From: Chloroflexota bacterium | GTDB taxonomy: Bacteria > Chloroflexota > Anaerolineae > Aggregatilineales > Phototrophicaceae | NCBI GenBank assembly: GCA_003696565.1 | Contig: RFHA01000202.1 | Span: 1-37,774 of the forward strand | DNA length: 37,774 nt | Reading direction: 5' to 3' | In this document: in pieces, positions 8,350 through 14,834 of the stretch | How the letters are laid out: each line of letters starts with the position of its first letter | Numbering within the stretch: position 1 is the stretch's first letter | Made by a program: the position numbers and the translations under genes | The notes under the pieces: generated by a model | Told to the model about the DNA's origin: nothing | The model's database searches: none | What the model saw: the letters and a program-made list of their open reading frames with translations, nothing else

Positions 8350-8716
8350 ACCATCAACGCCAACGATTAATCCACAACGAGGCGAAATCTGGTGGGTCAA
8401 TTTCGATCCCTCCACTGGAGAGGAAATTAAGAAGACCCGCCCGGCTGTCATCATCACGGCACCGGGCATGGGGCGTAGCCAGCTGAAAATCGTGGTGCCG
8501 ATCATCGGTTGGAAACCACACTACACAAAATACCTGTGGATGTTCAAGCTCTCCCCTTCCAAAACGAATGGGCTAACAAAGGAATCGAGTGCCGATGCAT
8601 CGCAGGTAAAGTCGATTTCCGTGCAGCGTTTCGGTAAACAAATAGGAATTGTCACCGCCGATGAGTTGGATAATATTTTAGCTGCTGTCGCTCTAGTGAT
8701 TGGCTACAATCCATAA
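8339..8716 (+). CDS. MazF/PemK-family mRNA interferase toxin
   Basis: The hallmark N-terminal strand RGEIWWVNFDPSTGEEIKKT is followed by RPAVIITAPG, and later comes SADASQVKSISVQRFGKQIG, which matches the S-x-x-x-x-x-Q-x-R-x-x-x core of MazF/PemK. These toxins cut mRNA at short sequences. I choose TTG 8339, six bases after GGTGAGG. It gives a 125-residue protein of normal size that overlaps the upstream stop by 11 bases. A longer TTG start at 8315 is also open. No MazE/PemI antitoxin gene is present. The overlapping XRE/ImmA protein is the only candidate partner. Confidence 0.85.
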   Translation: MSIKPSTPTINPQRGEIWWVNFDPSTGEEIKKTRPAVIITAPGMGRSQLKIVVPIIGWKPHYTKYLWMFKLSPSKTNGLTKESSADASQVKSISVQRFGKQIGIVTADELDNILAAVALVIGYNP

Positions 8717-8786
8717 ATACATGATTTAAAATATATAGATATATAGATCCAAATTCAACAGGATCAGGTTTGATCTTCAATTCGTC

Positions 8787-8888
8787 TTAATCCACATCAA
8801 AGGTCGTGAGTTGATGAAACGAATCACTGTATAATCTCTCAGATTTGATACGAGCATCGCGCTCAGTATTCGAATTGTAGAGTTCCAG
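8787..8888 (-). pseudogene. Decayed C-terminal remnant of a paralogue of the 702-residue acidic repeat protein
   Basis: Read on the minus strand, this 33-codon segment gives LELYNSNTERDARIKSERLY and then SDSFHQLTTFDVD before a TAA. The C-terminus of the intact gene at 9190-11298 contains QPYNPNAERDARIEAEGFYT and then DPIHQFTIFDEDED. The two align without gaps over about 33 residues. The reading frame is closed just upstream of 8923, and the acidic tail is missing. This is therefore the 3' scrap of a duplicated or replaced copy, not a functional gene. It shows that this family was once present in more than one copy here. Confidence 0.7.
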
Positions 8889-8920
8889 AGCAAGCGAGGC
8901 ACACCCAATACAATCCCTTC

Positions 8921-9157
8921 TTAATCATCATCCTGACACACCTCAAAATCGTTTGTGTAATCGGTGATAAACCTCAATAGATTATTATACTTTTTGTCCT
9001 TACTCCCAAGATGCTTTGGATTGAGCTTGTAGAATATCTTGTAGAGATGCTGGGATAAGTGACTGAAATTGATCCACTCTGCATCCTGTTCACGAACAAA
9101 GGCACACGCTGATTGCAGCACCATATCGGCATCATAGCAAGGTTCTAGATATGACAA
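8921..9157 (-). pseudogene. Fragment with an OST-HTH/LOTUS-like domain
   Basis: The 78-codon ORF lacks a proper start: it opens at a TTG inside the T-run of the neighbouring terminator, and its first ATG is at codon 12. Residues about 12-75 read like an OST-HTH/LOTUS winged helix: MVLQSACAFVREQDAEWINF, SHLSQHL, then NPKHLGSKDKKYNNLLRFIT and FEV near the end. The W-I-x-x-S-x-L, G-x-K-K-Y-x-x-L-L and FEV positions match that family, which in bacteria often follows a NYN nuclease domain. No nuclease part is present. Together with the adjacent paralogue scrap it looks like a 3' remnant left by a rearrangement. The domain call is tentative. Confidence 0.45.
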
Positions 9158-9182
9158 AACAAAAACCCGGCGAAGTACCGGG
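9154..9182 (-). terminator. Rho-independent terminator of the long transfer operon
   Basis: On the minus strand a CCCGG/CCGGG stem with a short TACTTCG loop (9166-9182) is followed directly by TTTTTGTTTTG. It lies just after the TAA (9190-9192) of the 702-residue gene, so it ends the operon that starts near 17727. Confidence 0.85.
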
Positions 9183-9189
9183 CGTTTGC

Positions 9190-11298
9190 TTACAGATCGA
9201 AATCAGGCGTAGCAGATTCGACCTTCGGATCATCCTCATCCTCGTCGAAGATGGTGAACTGGTGGATCGGATCGGTGTAGAACCCCTCAGCCTCGATGCG
9301 TGCATCACGCTCGGCATTCGGGTTGTAGGGTTGCCAGTCCGCCGGATCGCGAGTCAGGGTCAGCTTGAGGTTGCGGTAGTCATCTAGCTCCTGCCCGTCC
9401 AGCGTCTTCCACTCCACCGGATGTCCCTCCAACCGTGCTACCTCCACAGCCAGTTCAGGACCTTCCAGCAGTCCCGGCATCAGGTAGCCGTTGAACTCCA
9501 CCCCGAACTTGTCCGCCGCCTCGGTTGTCTTGAAGTGTGCCACCTCCAACATGCGGAATGACTCATCGTCGGGAATGGCAGGCGTGCCGACCATTTTAGG
9601 GTTATGCTCAACGCCGTCGTAGACAACCATGTGTAAAGCATGTCCCAGTGGCTCACCCTCTGGATCATTCACCGGGATGGTATCCAAACGCCAGTAAGGA
9701 CTGACCGCCTTCACCTCTAGCTCTGGATCCAATTCGGGTTGCGTCGGCTGTGCCCATTCGTATGTCTCCCGCCAAGTCACACCGTAACGCGCCAACTCGT
9801 CGTCAATTTGCTCCTCGCGGATAGTGGTAAAGGGATCAAGCGGTCCCTGTGTGAACAGACGTGGGTCCTCGCGTTCGGCATCGATCACCCCGGCGGATAC
9901 CCCCTGATCTTCGACCAGTTGCATCGCGCCTTGAAGATGACCTTGCTCCATCAGGTCATTGGCACGTTCTGCCACGTCGTGCGCCATCTCCCAATCCGGT
10001 TGTGGGATCACCAGCTTTTCATAGTTATCCTTACCCCAGGTCTTTGTCACATCGAGGAACGCCTCACCATTAGCGGCAACCGCTCCAACACTGTACTCCG
10101 GCCCAGCTAATTCACGCTCGCGGATAGTCGTAAAGGAATCAGGCGGCGCATCCTCCGTAAAGAAAATACGCCCATCTGCACGGTTTGGATCCAAATACTC
10201 GTTTGTAATCGCCATCATCTCCGCCAGGTTCATAGCGGCTTCCACGCCCTGCTCATCAAGTAGCGTTTCTAACTGACGCTCATCGACATCAGCCTCATCA
10301 AAACTACTGTACTCGCCCACCGTCAGGGTATCAAAACGCCGCTCCACGCCGTCCATCCAAGTCTTGACCGCTTCCAACGTGAGTTGGTTGTTTGCCCCAA
10401 CCCCATAACCAAAGTAATATTTGGCATGCGGGTCTAATGCAGGCAAATCCATCGGTGCAGGAAATTCTTCCCCGTAACTGTCCGCCACGTCGTGCGCAAA
10501 CTGCTGTGCCATATAGACATCACCTTTCTGCAGATACATTTCCAGCCCCGGCATTGCCCAGGCAGAACCAGGGTCGTCATCGGGTAATGGCATTACCGGA
10601 TACGAATCGGTGTGTTCTGTGCCGTCGTCCATCTCCAATGCACGGAAATAGCGCAGTTCATACAGCTCGGTTTCATCTGATGTATCTCGTTCCGCGATAG
10701 CGAACCAGTGCGCTGTGCCGCCGCCGTCGATATGACGTACCGCACTATCATCACGATTAAAGAGGGGTGTGGCAGGTGGCAAGCCTCCGTTGATCTCCGC
10801 CTCAACCCGTGCCGCTGCTAACAGCCGGTCATTACCTTCCTCAGCTCCCAGCGTGTCGATCCGTTCAATCATCCTCTCCATAGTCTCGCGTTCCCCCACT
10901 GCAAGAGTTGCCTCTACGATGCCGCTCTCAGTGACCGCTAGCAGTTGGGCGGCACTGTCGTAGCCTTCGGGAGCGTCAGGTGGATAAACTGTTGTCATGT
11001 AGAACGTATCTTCCTCAAAAGGCTGTTGCCGTAGTCGATCAGCATCCTCACCCCACCCTGCTATCCCATTCCGTTCGAGTTTGTCCTCGACTTCGTCTAG
11101 CTGCTCTTCTGCTTCCATCCACGAATTATGTTGTCCAACGGTGAGACGCTGCTCACGTCCCCTTCCAGAGGCATCAACCGTAGCGCGTACCAGGTCCACG
11201 TGATACTTCGCACCGTAGGCATCGCCTTCTGGCGGCACAATCTCAGCGGTATAAATCGATCCATCCTCGTCGATATGACGGATTGGCTCATCTGTCAT
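9190..11298 (-). CDS. Large acidic repeat protein of unknown function (702 residues)
   Basis: I do not recognise a known family. The protein is highly acidic, lacks a signal peptide or membrane segment, and appears to be built from about five related units of roughly 100-110 residues. Each unit has a strand-rich part (for example YHVDLVRATVDASG or YYFGYGVGANNQLTLEAV) and then a helical part with L-x-x-x-G and A-M-x-L-x-E patterns (AMNLAEMMAI, AMQLVEDQGV). Two unit junctions carry the same D-x-R-I/L-F-x-x-x-x-P-x-x-FTTIRE motif. The 389-residue protein upstream shares this architecture. It is the last gene of the transfer operon, just before a terminator. It could be a secreted or cytoplasmic effector, DNA mimic or scaffold, none of which is demonstrated. 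Confidence 0.8.
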   Translation of the reverse strand: MTDEPIRHIDEDGSIYTAEIVPPEGDAYGAKYHVDLVRATVDASGRGREQRLTVGQHNSWMEAEEQLDEVEDKLERNGIAGWGEDADRLRQQPFEEDTFYMTTVYPPDAPEGYDSAAQLLAVTESGIVEATLAVGERETMERMIERIDTLGAEEGNDRLLAAARVEAEINGGLPPATPLFNRDDSAVRHIDGGGTAHWFAIAERDTSDETELYELRYFRALEMDDGTEHTDSYPVMPLPDDDPGSAWAMPGLEMYLQKGDVYMAQQFAHDVADSYGEEFPAPMDLPALDPHAKYYFGYGVGANNQLTLEAVKTWMDGVERRFDTLTVGEYSSFDEADVDERQLETLLDEQGVEAAMNLAEMMAITNEYLDPNRADGRIFFTEDAPPDSFTTIRERELAGPEYSVGAVAANGEAFLDVTKTWGKDNYEKLVIPQPDWEMAHDVAERANDLMEQGHLQGAMQLVEDQGVSAGVIDAEREDPRLFTQGPLDPFTTIREEQIDDELARYGVTWRETYEWAQPTQPELDPELEVKAVSPYWRLDTIPVNDPEGEPLGHALHMVVYDGVEHNPKMVGTPAIPDDESFRMLEVAHFKTTEAADKFGVEFNGYLMPGLLEGPELAVEVARLEGHPVEWKTLDGQELDDYRNLKLTLTRDPADWQPYNPNAERDARIEAEGFYTDPIHQFTIFDEDEDDPKVESATPDFDL

Positions 11299-11548
11299 GT
11301 GGTTTCTTTCTACTTAAATATACTGGGATAGTAATGCCATCACAATGCAGTGGCACAAATTGCCCACGACTGGGTAGCGCACTCGTCATCACCGGTAATG
11401 TTTTATTTTGCAAGACTAAAGTCAGCGCGTAGCGAACGGTGGCTGATTTATCTAAGTCAAAGCGTTCGACAAGAGCTTCTAGAATGGCTTTTTCTTCCGG
11501 TGATAGGCGTACTGTCAGGCTGTAGTCACGGGTTACGCACTCGCTCAT
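11288..11548 (-). CDS. Small ribbon-helix-helix protein
   Basis: From ATG 11548 the 86-residue product reads MSECVTRDYSLTVRLSPEEK, then AILEALVERFDLDKSATVRY and ALTLVLQNK. A strand followed by two helices with S-A-T-V-R-Y-A-L is a CopG/Arc-type RHH domain. The start is fixed by the ATGA overlap with the upstream stop (11545-11547) and by GGAGGT a few bases before it; a longer in-frame start at 11563 ignores that ribosome site. The stop overlaps the next gene by 11 bases. It probably binds DNA as a dimer and may regulate the transfer operon, but no target is evident. The C-terminal half is short and not recognisable. Confidence 0.7.
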   Translation of the reverse strand: MSECVTRDYSLTVRLSPEEKAILEALVERFDLDKSATVRYALTLVLQNKTLPVMTSALPSRGQFVPLHCDGITIPVYLSRKKPHDR

Positions 11549-12714
11549 AGTTCCACCTCCCATGTATCGCGGGTATAATCCGCAATGTCGCGGGCGGCAT
11601 CAGATTCGAGAGGCATCCCGCGTTCGGTCTCCCAGAATTCACGCTGATCAGTTGCCAGTGCCATGCCTTCGGCGGTATCAAAAAGCTGTTCAATGTCACC
11701 GCGATCCGCAACCTGAATGAGATATTCCGCCGCACTGTATGCCTTGTCCCAATCACCGGGGACACAGGGGGCAAGCTGCGCTTCCATCTCACCCGTTTCG
11801 GGATTGCGCCCAAGTGACAGGATGCTGGTCACGCAGTTCTCACGGTCGTCCTTATTGGGCTGAAAGACCCCAATCCAATAGGCGGTACTGGTTTCGATAT
11901 CGTAGAACGGCGGCGGATCGGTGATCGGGTCGAAGTTTTCCGCCTCAACCCCGATAGCGTTCAATGCCTGAAACGTGGCTTCATCCACTTCCGGCTCCGG
12001 TTCGATCGACTGCTCAACGACTATCCCACCAAGTTCGATAGCAGTCTGGATCAGCGGGTCAATCGCCTCAAGCGGTGGTTCATCTGCCAATTCCGGTTCA
12101 AAAGCCTCCAGATCACGGACATATTCATATGCCACATATTCAGCAGTTTCTGCACCACGCCAGTTCTGAGGTTCAGGGTTCATCTTAAATGCTTTATTCT
12201 CAGCAAAATCAGGCACTTGCCACGGAGCAAGTCCTTCTTCAAAAATCTGCTCCTGCAAGTCATCAAAGACGGCTTCTGCCTCATCTATGTTGGCAAAACT
12301 AGCAATCGGTATATAACTGCCACCCAGATCGCCCGTACTGGCATCGACATACAGGTCAATTGCCCCGATTTCATAACGTGCTTCTGCCATCGCTTCACCG
12401 CGATCCACCCCAATCAGGCGGGCATCGTGCCACCTCCAAGCTTCACCCCTCGGTTCGGGCGTTTCAAATCCCTGTAAGCCATCCTGTGACAGTGGTGGCA
12501 GGTCGGGAATATCTCGCAGATCATCCGGTGTGTAATCATCTGGAATCGGAAAGGGATCATAATTCGCTGGTGGGAACGGATCGAAGTCCAAACCCGGATC
12601 ATAGGCATGATTCTCCTCGAATGGTATTCCTGCCCAGGGATCATCCATATAGAACTCGGGTGGCGGTTCCAGATTCTCGTAATTCATCGGTGGTGGTTCG
12701 TAGACATCACTCAT
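11545..12714 (-). CDS. Acidic Pro-rich repeat protein related to the 702-residue protein
   Basis: The N-terminal 90 residues are rich in Pro, Asp, Tyr and Phe (for example DPFPPANYDPFPIPDDYTPD) and probably disordered. Two units follow. One begins WRWHDARLIGVDRGEAMAEA (about residues 91-185), and the other begins AYWIGVFQPNKDDRE (about 280-370). They resemble the strand-then-helix units of the 702-residue protein, including a shared GDWDKAYSAAEYL / PDWEMAHDVAERANDL pattern. There is no signal peptide or membrane helix. It starts at ATG 12714 behind GGAGG, inside the 3' end of topA, and is followed by an RHH gene in an ATGA overlap. Its function is unknown; co-transcription with virB4 and topA suggests a role in conjugation. 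Confidence 0.78.
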   Translation of the reverse strand: MSDVYEPPPMNYENLEPPPEFYMDDPWAGIPFEENHAYDPGLDFDPFPPANYDPFPIPDDYTPDDLRDIPDLPPLSQDGLQGFETPEPRGEAWRWHDARLIGVDRGEAMAEARYEIGAIDLYVDASTGDLGGSYIPIASFANIDEAEAVFDDLQEQIFEEGLAPWQVPDFAENKAFKMNPEPQNWRGAETAEYVAYEYVRDLEAFEPELADEPPLEAIDPLIQTAIELGGIVVEQSIEPEPEVDEATFQALNAIGVEAENFDPITDPPPFYDIETSTAYWIGVFQPNKDDRENCVTSILSLGRNPETGEMEAQLAPCVPGDWDKAYSAAEYLIQVADRGDIEQLFDTAEGMALATDQREFWETERGMPLESDAARDIADYTRDTWEVEL

Positions 12715-12717
12715 GGG

Positions 12718-14586
12718 CTAGTCCTCCAATGGATGCAAGACGAGCGGTCTGTGTTCGACATTGCGCGTGTAGCTGCATTTGGGATACGCCAAGCAACCTA
12801 CAAATGCCCCGTTAGCCCCCTGCCGTTCGACGAGATCAGCACCACAATCAGGGCAGGTTTCACCAATCGGCTTTGCCTGTGATCTTGCCTTCATCTCTGT
12901 TAGCGTGTATTCCGTCGCCGCTTTCAACTGCGGCTGAAAACCACGCCAAAATGCCGTGAGCAAATCACTGCGGCTCAGGTCATCGTTTGCCACGCGATCC
13001 AGTGCGGTTTCAAGGCGGGCAGTATATGCCACATCAAAGACCTGCGGGAAACGTTCCACCACAAAATCATTGAGTTGTATACCTGTCTGAGTCGGTTGCA
13101 GACGTTTCTGCTTGAGTAGGACATACTTTTTATCCTTGATGACCTTGACCATACTGGCATAGGTTGACGGTCTACCAACCCCATGTTGTTCCAGTGTCTG
13201 CACCAGTGAAGCCTCGCTGTAGCGCGACGGTGGACGTGTTTGCTTCTCATCCACGGGTAGATCGACCAGCGTCAGCGGCTGCCCTTCTTTGAGGGCGGGC
13301 ATGGTGCTACTAGTTTTCGTCTCGTTGTCCACATCATCCGGCTCCTCGTAGACGCGCAGAAAACCGTCGAAAATCAGTTCACGGCCACTCGCCTTGAACA
13401 CCAGTGGGAATGGCTTGTCCGTCGACTTGCCTGCATGGATCAGTGCCCCGGTCACGGTGTAACGCGCAGGGGACATCTGCGAGGCGATGAACCGTCGCCA
13501 AATCAGGGCATACAGCTTGGCACCGTCCCCCTCAGCCGCCTCATCAGGTAGTTTAGTGATATCTGTCGGGCGGATGGACTCATGTGCTTCCTGCGCCCCC
13601 TTCGACTTCACCTTATAGGTCGGGGGTGTGGGTGGCAGGTAGCCATCGCCGTACTGCTGTCCGATAACCTCACGTGCCACAGCCTGCGCTTCTGGGGCTA
13701 CCGACACGCCGTCCGTGCGGTGATAGGTGATGCGACCTTGCTCATAGAGTGTCTGCGCCAGTTGCATCGTCTTTTCCGGCGATATCCCCAGCCCTTTAGC
13801 AGCAGACTGCTGTAAACTGCTGGTCGTGAACGGCGGCAAGGGATTGCGCAGTTTGAGTGTCTGTCCAGTTTTTCCCGTCCAGAAGCTCGCGTTCTGTAGC
13901 AGATCGACCAGTTTTTCCACCTGTTTGCGTGATGTGAAACGTACATCTGCATCTTTCAGACGGTGCAGTATCGCCTCGAAGTGTGAACCATCTGCATTCA
14001 GGATAGCTCGCAGCGTCCAGTAAGTTTTGGCGGTGAAGCCATCGATTTCACGCTCACGCTCGACCACTAACCGCAGCGCCACACTCTGCACTCGTCCAGC
14101 ACTCAGCCGTCCACCCAATGCTTTGCAAGCCAGCGGCGACACCAAGTAGCCCACTAGTCGATCAATCACCCGCCGTGCACCTTGCGCCTTGACCAGTGCT
14201 GTGTTCAACTGTCGTGGTTCAGCTAACGCCGCTTTGACCGCGTCGGGTGTAATCGCATTAAACGCCGCCCGAAAGACCGGCTTGCGCTTGAGGTCACCCG
14301 CCAGTTGCAACAGGTGCCATGCAATTGCTTCACCCTCACGGTCAGGATCAGTGGCAAGATAGACCTCATCCGCCTCACGGATGGCTTTCACCAGCTTCTT
14401 AATGCGGTTACCAGCCCCCGGTAGCACCACGTACTGCGGGCGGAAGCCATTATCCACATCGACACCCAGTTCAGTCTGTGGTAAATCACGAACATGACCA
14501 CGTGAGGCTTCGACCCGCCAGCCCTTACCCAGATAACCTACAATTTGCTTCGCCTTCGCGGGCGATTCAACAATGACCAGTTTCAT
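12718..14586 (-). CDS. topA: DNA topoisomerase I (type IA)
   Basis: This 622-residue enzyme relaxes negative supercoils by passing one strand through a nick. The TOPRIM domain is at the N-terminus (MKLVIVESPAKAKQIVGYLG, and DEVYLATDPDREGEAIAWHL with the D-x-D-x-E metal site). The active-site tyrosine is Y288 in YEQGRITYHRTDG, where chromosomal TopA usually has R-T-D-S. It ends with one four-cysteine zinc finger (CPDCG, then CLAYPKC), so it is shorter than E. coli TopA (865 residues, several fingers). Topoisomerase IA genes are common in conjugative elements and may assist transfer or replication. It starts at ATG 14586 behind GGAGGAAC and lies in the same operon as virB4. Confidence 0.95.
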   Translation of the reverse strand: MKLVIVESPAKAKQIVGYLGKGWRVEASRGHVRDLPQTELGVDVDNGFRPQYVVLPGAGNRIKKLVKAIREADEVYLATDPDREGEAIAWHLLQLAGDLKRKPVFRAAFNAITPDAVKAALAEPRQLNTALVKAQGARRVIDRLVGYLVSPLACKALGGRLSAGRVQSVALRLVVEREREIDGFTAKTYWTLRAILNADGSHFEAILHRLKDADVRFTSRKQVEKLVDLLQNASFWTGKTGQTLKLRNPLPPFTTSSLQQSAAKGLGISPEKTMQLAQTLYEQGRITYHRTDGVSVAPEAQAVAREVIGQQYGDGYLPPTPPTYKVKSKGAQEAHESIRPTDITKLPDEAAEGDGAKLYALIWRRFIASQMSPARYTVTGALIHAGKSTDKPFPLVFKASGRELIFDGFLRVYEEPDDVDNETKTSSTMPALKEGQPLTLVDLPVDEKQTRPPSRYSEASLVQTLEQHGVGRPSTYASMVKVIKDKKYVLLKQKRLQPTQTGIQLNDFVVERFPQVFDVAYTARLETALDRVANDDLSRSDLLTAFWRGFQPQLKAATEYTLTEMKARSQAKPIGETCPDCGADLVERQGANGAFVGCLAYPKCSYTRNVEHRPLVLHPLED

Positions 14587-14622
14587 ATTCTCTGTTCCTC
14601 CATCCAGTTGCTCATCGCTTCT

Positions 14623-14817
14623 CTAATTGCCCTCCGGTCGCTCAGTTGACAGACTAACACCCGCAGCAGAACCCGGATGCGCTGTCGTTCGGTTCCTGAT
14701 CTGTTGGGCAGCCAATTCACGTTGGCGCAGCACCAACCATAACGGCCATTCCCGAAAAGCGTGGAAAGCCTGTTCTTCGATCTGCTGCCAGGGGTATACG
14801 GTTTCTTTCTTCGCCAT
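14623..14817 (-). CDS. Small hydrophilic protein between virB4 and topA
   Basis: This 64-residue ORF reads MAKKETVYPWQQIEEQAFHA and then FREWPLWLVLRQRELAAQQI, with a polar Ser/Thr/Pro tail. A Trp-rich amphipathic helix occupies the middle. It fits the space between virB4 (stop 14835) and topA (start 14586) and runs in the operon direction. An overlapping ORF in another frame (14583-14822) has an Arg/Trp/Ser composition typical of an out-of-frame translation, so I prefer this one. The ribosome site is weak (GAGATGAG). No family is recognised. Confidence 0.5.
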   Translation of the reverse strand: MAKKETVYPWQQIEEQAFHAFREWPLWLVLRQRELAAQQIRNRTTAHPGSAAGVSLSTERPEGN

Positions 14818-14834
14818 CTCATCTCACTCTCGTT

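Noticed and set aside
14583-14822. 79-codon minus-strand ORF overlapping the small gene between virB4 and topA
   Set aside because: Its Arg/Trp/Cys/Ser-rich composition is that of an out-of-frame translation. The 64-codon ORF in the neighbouring frame has a normal protein composition.
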